From Anolis sagrei (taxonomy: Eukaryota; Chordata; Lepidosauria; Squamata; Anolidae), in assembly GCF_037176765.1 (NCBI RefSeq), contig NC_090026.1, positions 131,336,752 through 131,400,751 of the forward strand: DNA of 64,000 nt, written 5' to 3'. Position 1 is the stretch's first letter, and each line of letters begins with the position of its first letter. The position numbers and the translations under genes were made by a program. Below are positions 1 through 9,974 of this stretch, in pieces. The notes under the pieces are model-generated. The model did no database searches. It was not told where the DNA came from and saw nothing but the letters and a program-made list of their open reading frames with translations.

Positions 1-18
1 TATGTATGTGTATGTATG

Positions 19-85
<67 letters not shown>
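1..85. repeat. TG/TA microsatellite
   Basis: Alternating TG then TA dinucleotides with a few TATG interruptions at the start. Simple sequence with no gene signal. Confidence 0.95.
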
Positions 86-104
86 TCTCAATAATAAAAA
101 GTGA

Positions 105-180
105 GGTTTTTTTTGTCGTGTCAGGAGCGACTTGAGAAACTGCAAGTCGCTTCTGGTGTGAGAGAATTGGTGAGAGAATA
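105..180 (-). repeat. SINE-like dispersed repeat, end fragment
   Basis: The stretch with the CAGGAGCGACTTGAGAAACT core is the reverse complement of the end of the unit amplified at 6.66-7.89 kb, so both derive from one dispersed squamate repeat. Only the terminal ~75 bp is present. Confidence 0.6.
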
Positions 181-257
181 ATAAAAAGTGAGTGATAAAA
201 GATTGTTTTGACCACATCAAGACAATTGGGAGGCATTTGACTGGGTCAAATTCCTCA

Positions 258-392
258 TCAAGGAACTATAAGGTCAACTGAATACCTCACAACCTCTGAA
301 GATGCCCACCATAGATGCAGGCAAAACGTCAGGAGAGAATGCTTCTGCAACATGCCCATACAGCCTGAAAAACTCACAACAACCCAATACTA
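258..392 (+). repeat. Duplicated segment, copy 1, with Penelope-like 3' end
   Basis: Starts GAACTATAAGGTCAACTGAA and holds the Penelope-like 3' end (GATGCAGGCAAAACGTCAGG core). It continues after the hAT element at 1136-1197 with sequence ending CAGCTGCTTTTCAAAT. The whole is duplicated at 1902-2098, where the hAT element is absent. Confidence 0.75.
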
Positions 393-1127
393 CAGTGTTT
401 CTCAACTTGGGGGTCGGGACCCCTGAGGGGGTCGCAAGGGGGTGTCAGAGGGATCACCAAAGACCATCAGAAAACACAGTATTTTCTGATGGTCATGGGG
501 ATTCCATGTGGGAAGTTTGAGCCAATTCTATCGTTGGTGGAGTTCAGAATGTTCTTTGATTGTAATGAACTATAAATCCCAGCAACTACAACTCCCAAAT
601 GTTAAGATCTATTTTCCCCAGACTCCACCAGTGTTCAAATTTGGGCATATTGAGTATTTGTGCCAAGTTTGGTCCAGATCCACCGTTGCATGAGTCCACG
701 GTGCTCTCTGGATATAGGTGAACTACAACTCCCAAACTCAAGGTCAATGCCCATCAAACCCTTCCAGTGTTTTCCGTTGGTCATGGGAGCCAAGTTTGGT
801 TCAAATCCATCGCTGGTGGAGTTCAGAATGCTCTTTGATTATAAGTGAACGATAAATCCCAGCAACTACAACTCCCAAATTACAAAATCAGTCCTCCCTC
901 AACCCCACTACCATTCACATATGGGTGTATTGGGTATTTGTGCCCAGTTTGGTCCAGTGAATGAAAATACATGCTGCATATGTGATATTTACATTATGAT
1001 TTCTAACAGTAGTAAAATGACTGTAGCATTATGAAGTAGCAACGGAAACAATGTTATGGTTGGGGGTCACCACAACATGAGGGACTGGATTAAGGGGTCA
1101 CGGGATTAGGAAGGTTGAGAACCACTG
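393..1127 (+). mobile_element. hAT MITE with perfect 8-bp target duplication
   Basis: Begins CAGTGTTTCTCAACTTGGGG and ends GGTTGAGAACCACTG, imperfect terminal inverted repeats of hAT type. The 8-bp direct repeat CAATACTA flanks both ends (385-392 and 1128-1135). The interior is a chain of related ~290 bp blocks (CAACTACAACTCCCAAAT, GAGTTCAGAATGCTCTTTGA) with no transposase, so the element is non-autonomous. It belongs to the family at 2.88, 4.51, 5.05, 12.3 and 48.2 kb. Confidence 0.88.
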
Positions 1128-1197
1128 CAATACTACTACTAATTTGGTAGAAAGAGTCCCTATTAATCCTCTGCCGTCCAGTTTTCCCAGCTGCTTT

Positions 1198-1885
1198 TCA
1201 AATAGAGTCCTCGTGGACAACAAGTTAAACATGAGCCAGGAATGTGATGTGGCGGCAAAAAAAGCCAATGGGATTTTGGCCTCAGGCATCAATAGGAGCA
1301 TAGTGTCTAGGTCCAGGGAAGTAATGCTCCCCATGCTCTATTCCGCTTTGGTTAGACCACACCTGGAATATTGTGTCCAATTCTGGGCACCACAATTCAA
1401 GAGAGATATTGACTCTAAGCTGGAATGTGTCCAGAGGAGGGCGACTAAAATGATCAAGGGTCTGGAGAACAAGCCCTATGAGGAGCGGCTTAAAGAGCTG
1501 TGCATGTTTAGCCTGAAGAAGAGAAGGCTGAGAGGAGACATGATAGCCATGTATAAATATGTGAGAGGAAGCCACAGGGAGGAGGAGGGAGCAAGCTTGT
1601 TTTCTGCTTCCCTGGAGACTAGGACGCAATGGAACAATGGCTTCAAACTACAAGAGAGGAGATTCCATCTGAACATTAGGAAGAACTTCCTGACTGTGAG
1701 AGCCGTTCAGCAGTGGAACTCTCTGCCCCGGAGTGTGGTGGAGGCTCCTTCTTTGGAAGCTTTTAAACAGAGCCTGGATGGCCATTTGTCAGGGGTGATT
1801 TGAATGCAATATTCCTGCTTCTTGGCAGGGGGTTGGACTGGATGACCCATGAGGTCTCTTCCAACTCTTTGATTCTATGATTCTA
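1198..1885 (+). mobile_element. CR1 LINE, 3' fragment
   Basis: Encodes the C-terminal part of CR1 ORF2 after the catalytic RT motifs ([20 protein letters not shown], then [20 protein letters not shown]) and ends in the typical CR1 octamer-like tail ATTCTATGATTCT. It is 5'-truncated, as most CR1 copies are, and joined directly to copy 1 of the duplicated segment. Confidence 0.92.
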
Positions 1886-2098
1886 AGGTTGAGAACCACT
1901 GAACTATAAGGTCAACTGAACACTTCACAATCTCTGAAGATGCCTGCCATAGATGCAGGCAAAACGTCAGGAGAGAATGCTCCTGCAACATGCCCATACA
2001 GCTCGAAAAACTCACAACAACCCAACAATACTACTACTTTGGTAGAAAGAGTCCCTGTTAATCCTCTGCCGTCCAATTTTCCCAGCTGCTTTTCAAAT
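1886..2098 (+). repeat. Duplicated segment, copy 2 (empty hAT site)
   Basis: A 17-bp hAT terminal repeat (AAGGTTGAGAACCACTG, 1886-1902) is followed by a second copy of the segment seen at 258-392 plus 1136-1197, including the Penelope-like 3' end. Here CCCAACAATACTACTACTTT is uninterrupted, preserving the pre-insertion site of the hAT element in copy 1. Confidence 0.8.
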
Positions 2099-2279
2099 GT
2101 CCCGGTTTCCCTCTCTCCCTCCCCCTTTGTCCCCAACTTGCTTCAATAGATGCCAAAGCCGGAATCTTGGTTTTCCCTTTGGTAAATTGCATGGTTGCAC
2201 CCCAATCATGCCTTGTGTCCCTTTTTGGCCTTGCAATCTGGTTTCCCTTTGCAAAACGGGCAACCCTCCCTCCGTTGAC

Positions 2280-2374
2280 CTGAGCTTGAGGTTGTCCAAG
2301 AAGTCCTCCATGGTGACTTGGTCCAGGAGCACAAAGTCCGCCTTGCCGAACTCCCAGCTCTCCTGCTCCGCCAT
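2280..2374 (-). CDS. MYO1G: Unconventional myosin Ig, first coding exon
   Basis: Class I myosins are single-headed actin motors that link membrane to cortical actin; MYO1G is the haematopoietic member and works at the lymphocyte plasma membrane. From the ATG at 2374 the exon reads [14 protein letters not shown], then [18 protein letters not shown], the short segment just before the motor head in MYO1D/MYO1G. The exon ends inside the Arg codon (AG at 2281-2280), followed by a GT donor at 2279-2278. The MAEQES start is preferred because vertebrate MYO1D begins almost identically (from memory) and the context ACACCATGG is strong; an in-frame upstream ATG at 2455 would add 27 residues. [10 protein letters not shown] matches my recollection of MYO1G better than MYO1D. 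No further myosin exon is visible in 1-2279, so that part is intron 1. Divergent pairing with CCM2 supports MYO1G. Confidence 0.82.
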
Positions 2375-2600
2375 GGTGTTGGTGTTTGTTCTTCTTCGGA
2401 GAGAGGCCCCAAAAGAGCGCCGAAGGTCCTCTGGGGAGGCAATGCTGCGCCCCACCAGAGACGCAACCCAAATGACTCAACCGCCTTCCTGCTCGGAGGC
2501 TGAGAGGGTGGGGACCTGTGGTTTGCAGAGAGGCGCCGGGTTCCGGTCCTTCCTCATGAAATGTCATTGCAACCCTGCAAGCCGGCAGTGCCTCTCTTGC
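2375..2600 (-). promoter_or_regulatory. MYO1G: MYO1G 5' UTR and candidate promoter
   Basis: Non-repetitive sequence directly upstream of the MYO1G start. It carries a RUNX-type TGTGGTTT at 2517-2524 (plus strand) and an ETS/PU.1-like GAGGAA core on the minus strand at 2550-2555. Both fit a gene expressed in blood cells, but motifs this short are weak evidence. No TATA box is obvious and the transcription start cannot be fixed from sequence. Confidence 0.45.
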
Positions 2601-2876
2601 ACGTGGGGTGTGTTGACACTGGGAATTAGGGCCGTAAATTATGGGATTGGGAAGTGAACTGGGAACTGGTTAACCTCAATAATGTTTTCCTCCAATGGCT
2701 CTTCATCCTGGGGGAAAGTGACTCTGAAGCTTGCAATTTTGGTCAATCACAAGCTGAGCGTGAGCCAAAAGTGTGATGCACCAGCTCAAAAAGCTAATGC
2801 CATACTAGGCTGAATTTTGCATCTAATTCACCTGGTAAATTATGGGATTGTGAAGTGGACTGGGAACCGGTTGAGA
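2601..2876. other. Unassigned stretch with a short internal repeat
   Basis: Two similar stretches (around 2635-2672 and 2833-2874, AATTATGGGATTGnGAAGTG core) suggest a small duplication. No gene or known repeat is recognised. Confidence 0.4.
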
Positions 2877-3836
2877 CAGCGTTTCTCCACCTGGGGGGGG
2901 GGTCGCGAGGGGATGTGAGGGGGTCACCAAAGACCATCAGAAAACACAGTATTTTCTGTTGGTCATGGGGTTGTGTGTGGGACGCTTGGCCCAATACTAT
3001 CGTTGGTGGAGTTCAGAATGCTCTTTGATTGTAGGTGAACCATAAATCCCAGCAACTACAACTCCCAAATGTCAAGGTCTATTTCCCCCCCAAACTCCAC
3101 CAGTGTTCACATTTGGGCATATTTAGTATTGTTTGAGTCCACAGTGCTCCCTGGATGTAGGTGAACTACAACTCCCAAACTCAAGGTCAATGCCCACCAA
3201 ACCCTTCTAGTGTTTTCTGTTGGTCACGAGAGATCTGTGTGCCAAGTTTGCTTCAATTCCATTGTCAGTGGAGTTCAGAGTGGTCTTTGATTGTAGGTGA
3301 ACTATAAATCCCAGCAACTACAACTTCCAAATGTCAAGGTCTACATTCCCCAAACTCCACCAGTCTTCACATTTGGGCATATTGAGTATTTGCCAAGTTT
3401 GGTCCATTTCCATCATTGTTTGAGTCCCCAGTGCTCCTTGGATGTAGGTGAACTACAACTCCCAAACTCAAGGTCAATGTCCACCAAACCCTTCCAGGAT
3501 TTTCTATTGGTTGTGGGAGTTCTGTGTGCCAAGTTTAGTTCAATTCCCTTGTTGGTGGAGTTCAGAGTGGTCTTTGATTGTAGGTGAGCTACAAATCCCA
3601 GCAACTACAACTCCCAAATGTCAAGGTCTATTTTCCCCAAACTCCACCAGTGTTCACATTTGGGCATATTGAGTATTTGCCAAGTTTGGTCCATTTCCAT
3701 CATTGTTTGAGTCCTCAGTGCTCCCTGGATGTAGGTGAACTACAACTCCCAAACTCAAGGTCAATGCCCACCAAACCCTTCTACTCTTTTCTGTTGGTCA
3801 CGAGAATTCTGAGGGGCACCATTGTTACTGTCATGC
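2877..3836 (+). mobile_element. hAT MITE, 3'-truncated
   Basis: Starts CAGCGTTTCTCCACCTGGGG, same family as 393-1127. The interior shows three rounds of the TTTGGGCATATTGAGTATTT and CTACAACTCCCAAACTCAAG blocks. The usual terminal AGGTTGAGAACCACTG is missing; the element fades at about 3836. Confidence 0.75.
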
Positions 3837-4510
3837 AATAAGTCTTTGTGGAGTGCTTTGGTCAATGGGGAATTCATCTCAGGAATAAGGAAGGAATTTC
3901 CCAAGAGTTTGTCATGCTGGGGTCACGAAAAGGTGGCATTCCATGTTTTATACACACATATATAGGGTTCATAAGACATAAATTGGGGGAAGGGGGGGGG
4001 GAGAAATTCATATCAACCCACCCCACCCACCAGAGGCCATAAAGAGTCCAAAGCCATTAAATCATAAAATCCTAAAATCATAAAAGGGAGTCCATGGGGT
4101 TTAAAGAAGGAAAGGTTCCAAAAAACGTGTCCAAAAGTCCTCAAAAGTTGATTAAAGTTCTGGATAAGCCGCAGAATCCATGGGGACAAGTTGGGGAAAA
4201 GGTGCCCTGGAGTCTTTATGGAGATGACTGCCAGCGCTGGAGGTCAGGAACCACATCGGGAGCAAAGAAACTACAGATCCCACCACATCAGTGATCTCGA
4301 CAGCCCGCTGGTCTTCAGGGGGTCCCAAGGCGTGACCGAGAAAGGTTCCCCAGATCAACAGGCTCCATGGGCATCAGCGAGATGGTGGTAACGACGTGGT
4401 GGCATCGGGAAGCCAGCTGGGCTCCATGTTGAGTTTTTGAGGGCGAAGAAGGTTATTCCCGGGGTGGAGAGGTTAGCAGAGCAAAAGCGAGATAGCCTTT
4501 AGTCTTAGAA
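3837..4510. other. Unassigned stretch
   Basis: Contains a G-run (about 3987-4002) and moderately GC-rich sequence at 4190-4440. It flanks the left side of the nested hAT pair, and the same host sequence resumes at 5930. I see no convincing coding frame or splice-flanked exon. Confidence 0.4.
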
Positions 4511-5921
4511 CAGTGTTTCTCAACCTGGGGGTCGGGACCCCTGAGGGGGTCGCGAGGGGGTGTCAGAGGGGTCACCAAAGACCATAAGAAAACACAGTAT
4601 TTTTTGCTGGTCATGGGGATTCCATGTGGGAAGTTTGAGCCAATTCTATCATTGGTGGAGTTCAGAATGTTCTTTGATTGTAATGAACTATAAATCCCAG
4701 CAACTACAACTCCCAAATGTCAAGATCTATTTTCCCCAGACTCCACCAGTGTTCAAATTTGGGCATATTGAGTATTTGTGCCAAGTTTGGTCCAGATCCA
4801 CCGTTGCATGAATCCACGGTGCTCTCTGGATATAGGTGAACTACAACTCCCAAAAAGGTCAATGCCCATCAAATCCTTCCAGTGTTTTCTGTTGGTCGTG
4901 GGAGCCAAGTTTGGTTCAAATCCATTGCTGGTGGAGTTCAGAATGCTCTTTGATTATAAGTGAACTATAAATCCCAGCAACTACAACTCCCAAATTACAA
5001 AATCAGTCCTCCCCCAACCCCACTAGCATTCACATTTGGGTGTATTGCAGTGGTTCTCAACATTCGTAATGCTGCGACCCCTCATGTTGTGGTGACCCCC
5101 AACCATAACCCTAACATTATGAATTGCCATGTAAATAATAATTTGCAGGATGTATTTTCATTCACTGGAGCAAATTTGGCACAAATACCCAGTATGCCCA
5201 AATTTGAATACTGGTGGGGTTGTCGAGGGGATTGATTTTGTCATTTGGGAGTTGTAGTTGCTGGGATTTATAGTTAACCTGCAAACAAAGAGCATTCTAA
5301 ACCCCATCAACAATGGAATTGAACCAAAGTTGGCACAGAGGACTCCCATGATCAACAGAAAATACTGGGTTTGGTGGGCGTTGACCTTGAGTTTGGGAGT
5401 TGTAGTTCGCCTACATCCAGAGAGCACTGTGGGCTCAAACAATGATGGATCTGGACCAAACTTGGTACGTATACTCAGTATGCCCAAATGTGAACACTGA
5501 TGGGATTTGGGGAACACAGACTTTGACATTTGGGAGTTGTAGATACTGGGATTTATAGTTCACCTACAATCAAGGAGCGTTCTGAACCCCACCAATGACA
5601 GAATTGGGCCAAACTTCCCATGACCAATAGAAAATATTGTGTTTTCTGATGGTCTTTGGTGACCCCTCTGACACCTCTTCGCGACCCCCTCAGGGGTCCC
5701 GACCCCCAGGTTGAGAAACACTGGTGTATTGGGTATTTGTGCCCAGTTTGGTCCAGTGAATGAAAATACATCCTGCATATCAGATATTTACATTATGATT
5801 TATAACAGTAGTAAAATGACTGTTATGAAGTAGCAACGAAAACAATGTTATGGTTGGGGGTCACCACAACATGAGGGACTGGATTAAGGGGTCACGGGAT
5901 TAGGAAGGTTGAGAACCACTG
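4511..5921 (+). mobile_element. hAT MITE hosting a second copy of its own family
   Basis: Begins CAGTGTTTCTCAACCTGGGG at 4511 and ends GGTTGAGAACCACTG at 5921. The 8-bp duplication TCTTAGAA lies at 4503-4510 and 5922-5929. Its body is interrupted at 5048-5723 by an inverted family member. No transposase is encoded. Confidence 0.9.
5048..5723 (-). mobile_element. hAT MITE nested inside the 4511-5921 element
   Basis: Begins CAGTGGTTCTCAACATTCGT and ends CAGGTTGAGAAACACTG on the plus strand, in reverse orientation to its host. A perfect 8-bp duplication GTGTATTG occurs at 5040-5047 and 5724-5731. The two intact target duplications fix the order: host element first, this one later. Confidence 0.9.
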
Positions 5922-5929
5922 TCTTAGAA

Positions 5930-6655
5930 TTTGCCCAGGAAAAGAATGGCACCAATTTTTGGACGATCCGTTGACCCGTGGATACGGGGACCCGATGGGT
6001 TTCCGTATCCACGGTTCAACGGAACGCAGTTTCGACCTCCCTGGGATGCTGGAATCAAATCCCGAGTGGACCAGCAACCATCTGCAGCCCAGGAGAGAGA
6101 AAGTTCATGCAGAGAATGGTTTGGAGGAAGTAAAGGACACAAAGTAACACTACAGAGAGGAAAAAGTTACAATTAATTGATACTTTATTGGGGGGTTTTG
6201 TTACAATGTTAGGAAGGGGAAGGAAGTAAAGCAGGAGAGTCCTTGGCTGAAGATGCTGCTGTGGCCACATTCCCTTGGATGCTGGCCCAAGCTGGCAATG
6301 GAGAACTGCGGAACTCCCTGCTGCAGGTCAGATCCGCTTCAAGGCAGGGGCCCCTGGCTGGCTCACCATTGATCCCCCTGGACAGATGGCCATCCAAGGC
6401 ATCACTCAACCCAACTGACAAATCTCAAGCACTGAACCCAGTGTGGTCTTGCACAGCCTTTGAGATTTCCAGCGTCATCACGCGGGACTTCTGCATTTCA
6501 TGTTTCCCCACCAACCTGGTCTGTCGTTCCGAGGTCGGTTCCGCATTCATGTGACATTTGCGTGTCGGCTTTCCTTCCCGAAAATGAGTAACACACCTCT
6601 AATGTGGGCAAAAGGGGCCTTCCTCTCTTAAGGCACCCAAAAGTGACGTTCAAGT
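5930..6655. other. Unassigned stretch with a strong hairpin
   Basis: Continues the host sequence broken by the hAT pair. It holds an 18-bp inverted repeat (5970-5987 with 6003-6020, one mismatch, 15-base loop). The flanking frame (DPLTRGYGDPMGFRIHGSTE) is open for about 60 codons only. Sequence at 6180-6560 is non-repetitive as far as I can see. Confidence 0.45.
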
Positions 6656-6659
6656 GAGT

Positions 6660-7886
6660 CAGATGGGGAGAGTGTGGGTGAGCTCCCGTCTGTCAGCTCC
6701 AGCTCCCCATGCGGGGACATGAGAGAAGCGTCCCACAAGGATGGGAAAACATCAAAACATCCTTGCAGACAGCCATTTTCTCACACTAGAAGCGACTTGC
6801 AGTTTCTCAGGGGAGAGCACGGATGAGCTCCTGTCTGTCAGCTGCAGCTCCCCATGCGGGGACATGAGAGAAGTCTCTCACAAGGATGGGAAAACATCAA
6901 AATATCTGGGCGTTCCCTGGGCAATGTCCTTGCAGATGACCAATTCTCTCACACCAGAAGCGACATGCAGTTTCTCAGGGGAGGGTGTGGGTGAGCTCCC
7001 CGTCTGTCAGCTCCAGCTCCCCATGCGGGGAAATGAGAGAAGCCTTCCACAAGGATGGGAAAATACCAAAACATCCTTGCAGACGGCCATTCCCTCACAC
7101 TAGAAGCGACTTGCAGTTTCTCAGGAGAGAGCGCAGGTGAGCTCCTGTCTGTCAGCTCCAGCTCCCCATGTGGGGACGTGAGAGAAGCCTCCCACAAGGA
7201 TGGGAAAACATCAAAACATCCTTGCAGACAGCCATTCTCTCACACCAGAAGCGACTTGCAGTTTTTCAGGGGAGAGGGCTGGTGAGCTGCCCTCTGTCAG
7301 CTCCAGCTCCCCATGCAGGGACATGAGAGAAGCCTCCCACAAGGATGGGAAAACATCAAAACATTCTTGCAGACAGCCATTCTCTGACACCAGAAGCGAC
7401 TTGCAGTTTTTCAGGGGAGAGCGTGGGTGAGCTCCCGTCTGTCAACTCCAGGTCCTCATGTGGGGACATGAGAGAAGCCTCCCACAAGGATGGGAAAATA
7501 TCAAAACATCCTTGCAGATGGCCATTCTCTGACACCAGAAGCGACTTGCAGTTTTTCAGGGGAGAGCGTGGGTGAGCTCCCGTCTGTCAACTCCAGGTCC
7601 CCTTATGGGGACATGAGAGAAGCCTCCCATAAGGATGGGAAAATATCAAAACATCCTTGCAGATGGCCATTCTCTGACACCAGAAGCGACTTGCAGTTTC
7701 TCAGGGGAGAGCGCAGGTGAGCTCCCGTCTGTCAGCTCCAGCTCCCCATGAAGGGACATGAGAGAAGCCTCCCACAAGGATGGGGAAACATCAAATCATC
7801 TGGGCATTCCCTGGGCAACGTCTTTGCAGATGGCCAATTCTCTTACACCAGAAGCGACTTGCAGTTTCTCAAGTTGCTCCTGACAT
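6660..7886 (+). repeat. 145-bp tandem array, 8 units
   Basis: Eight units containing GGATGGGAAAACATCAAAAC, counted by that core at 6741, 6886, 7055, 7200, 7345, 7490, 7635 and 7780. Spacing is exactly 145 bp except after the second unit (169 bp), which keeps a 24-bp block (TTCCCTGGGCAA) also present in the last unit. Each unit derives from one dispersed SINE-like repeat. Since 145 is not a multiple of three, the ~76-codon frames shift from unit to unit and are not a gene. Confidence 0.95.
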
Positions 7887-8045
7887 GAAAATAATAATAT
7901 TATATGATAATATCATAATATAATAATTATAATATATAATTATACTAAGGTAATAACAGCAATACATTTTATTGGTCACCTGCATCTTCTCATATCTCAC
8001 ATCTCAAGGCGGGGTATCGCATAGTTAAAATGCATTAGATTCAAC

Positions 8046-8136
8046 ACAATATCATTCGGGGAGAGCTAGGGTGAGCTCCCGTCTGTCAGCTCCAGCTCCC
8101 CATGCGGGGACATGAGAAAAGTCTCCCAAAAGGATG
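8046..8136 (+). repeat. SINE-like repeat fragment, same family as the 145-bp array
   Basis: A single partial unit (GGTGAGCTCCCGTCTGTCAG to about AGTCTCCC) lies beyond an AT-rich break at 7887-7950, showing that the array source is also dispersed singly. Confidence 0.7.
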
Positions 8137-8144
8137 GTAATAGG

Positions 8145-8650
8145 AATAGGAAATAGGAATATAGAGTTGGAAGGGACCCCCAAAGGTCATCCAATCCAAC
8201 CCCCTTTCCACCAGGCACGAAGGCACAATTTAATCCTTCCCGACAGAGGGCCATCCAACCTCAAAGACATAGATAGACGGTTCATGGAGAGAAGTAGGAC
8301 TACAACCTCATGGAGATTAATAGGACTATAGAATTTGAAGTGGCCCCTAAAGGTCATCCAGTCCAACTCCCTTCTGCTAGGCAGGAAGACACTATCCAAG
8401 CCCTCCTGACAGATAACCATCCAGCTTCTGCTTTAAAACCCATAGAAGGGGTTTTTAAGTTTTTCAAGCTCCCAGCAAATCTATATTTAAGTTGATTTGG
8501 AAGGGGACTCCAAAGGTCATCCAGTCCGACGCCCTGCTGCCAGGCAGGGAGACACCATCCAAGCCCTCTCAACAGATGGCCATCCAGTCTCTGATTAAAG
8601 ATCTCCAGAGAAGGATTCTTGGAAGAGAAATCCAAGAGCCATCCAGTTGA
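8145..8650 (-). repeat. CR1-like 3' ends, several diverged fragments
   Basis: Three successive blocks carry the reverse complement of the CR1 3' end (AGTTGGAAGGGAC, then GTCATCCAGTCC, then GGCCATCCAG) at about 8160, 8330 and 8500. They differ enough to be either old separate insertions or an old tandem duplication. Confidence 0.65.
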
Positions 8651-8944
8651 ACCCAATATCCTGGGAGTTGTAGTTCAAGTGGTGTCAAACTGCATTCATT
8701 CTTCAGTGTGGACGCACCCAGGGTTCACTTTTAGTTTTGCTCACACTGCAGACTTTTCATCCCTGCCCTGCTCCTTGTGGGTCAAACTTTGAGAAATAAG
8801 TTTGGACTGCAACTCCCATCGTCCTGGTGTGGCAATGCAAAGGTGAGTAAACAGGAACTGGTTTAGCTCCCAGGTCACTGGTTTTGAAATGGCTTGCCAC
8901 CCTTCTCATCTTGCTTCTTGCATCTCTGGGTGAAACCTTCTGCG

Positions 8945-9180
8945 GCGAATGGTGTCATTTCCTCTTCCGAGACAGGAAAGAGGAGCAACGCTGAGTGTGA
9001 CTTTGTGCCTTCGAGTGGGTTGAGAGCAAGCCTATAAATCCCACAGGGTTATATTTAGTCAAGGAACATCCAGAGGCAGCTTGAATTTGAGAATACAGCG
9101 CCTGATATGGCTTGGTGATCTCCCACCCAAACACCATCCAGGGCCAGCCCTGCTTAGCTTCCAAGATCAGGAAGAACCTG
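8945..9180 (-). mobile_element. 5S-rRNA-derived SINE
   Basis: On the minus strand 9172-9092 reads like the 3' two-thirds of 5S rRNA: GGAAGCTAAGCAGGGCTGG, then TTGGGTGGGAGATCACCAAG, which matches the internal promoter region of 5S. The downstream body (AACCCTGTGGGATTTATAGG, then CGAAGGCACAAAGTCACA) is the common squamate SINE tail. It is a mobile copy and not a functional 5S gene: the first ~40 bases of 5S are missing and substitutions are many. Confidence 0.75.
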
Positions 9181-9224
9181 GTGCCCTTTAGGGTTGGCAA
9201 GAAAAACCTTGGAAAACTAGACAT

Positions 9225-9612
9225 CCGTAGAGTTGGATGGGACCTCCAAGGGTTATCTAGTCCAACCCCATCCTGCCAGGCAGGAAGACACATTTGAAGC
9301 TCTCCCAATAGATGGCCATTCAGCCCGAATCTTAGAATCATAGAAACTGAAGGGACTCGAAGGGTTGTCTAGTCCAACCCCATCCTGCCAGGCAGGAAGA
9401 CACATTTGAAGCTCTCCCAATAGATGGCCATTCAGCCCGAATCTTAGAATCATAGAAACTGAAGGGACTCCAAGACTTGTCTAGTCCAACCCCATCCTGC
9501 CAGGCAGGAAGACACATTTGAAACTCTCCCAACAGATGGCCATTCAGCCCGAATCTTAGAATCATAGAAACTGAAGGGACTCCAAGGCTTGTCTAGTCCA
9601 ACCCCATTCGGC
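9225..9612 (-). repeat. 112-bp tandem repeat of a CR1 3' end
   Basis: The core CTAGTCCAACCCCAT recurs at 9257, 9369, 9481 and 9593, exactly 112 bp apart, giving three full units and a partial fourth. Units contain the CR1 3' tail (AATCTTAGAATCATAGAAAC) and differ by only a few bases, so amplification is recent compared with the CR1 insertion. Confidence 0.93.
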
Positions 9613-9860
9613 CATCCAACCTCTCCCAAGAGATGGCCATCCCTGGCTCTCCTGAAAGATGGCCCTCCTCCAAGGCAGTCTATTCCCCTGCCAATCAGCT
9701 CCAACACCAAAGAGGTTCTTTTCCCAATGTTTAGCTGGAATCTCTTGTAATTTTGGTTTCTCCCCTCCTGCCACCCCCAATGCAGCCCAGATGCCTTCAC
9801 AGGGTCCTTTCTGAGATTTCTGCAGACACATCCTGCTCAGAAAGCGTCACGAGAGGATGC
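9613..9860 (-). mobile_element. Diverged CR1 fragment
   Basis: AATGTTTAGCTGGAATCTCT and neighbours match the reverse complement of the CR1 ORF2 C-terminus. It probably forms one old copy with the array at 9225-9612. Confidence 0.5.
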
Positions 9861-9974
9861 CTTCTGCCTCTCGATCAAAAGTGTGGGCTTGCCAGATGGA
9901 AGAACCGAACTTCCCCTTCCGAAAGCCCTGGGCTGCCCAGATTGAGTCAGCGGAAAGGACCCAGGAAGACACCC

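Noticed and set aside
2093-2455. Extension of the MYO1G frame as one long exon
   Set aside because: After DNLKLR the frame runs into sequence unlike myosin; a GT donor lies exactly where the family's exon ends, so the rest is intron.
2058-2567. 169-codon minus-strand frame across MYO1G exon 1
   Set aside because: Different frame from the myosin start; it lacks similarity to anything and reads through the intron.
6741-7720. Series of 76-codon MGKHQNI-type frames suggesting a repeated gene
   Set aside because: The 145-bp unit shifts frame each time; the frames are a by-product of the tandem repeat.
6660-7886. CRISPR-like regularity
   Set aside because: The whole unit repeats with no unique spacers, in a vertebrate genome.
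9092-9172. 5S rRNA gene
   Set aside because: The first third is missing, there are many substitutions, and a SINE tail follows directly.
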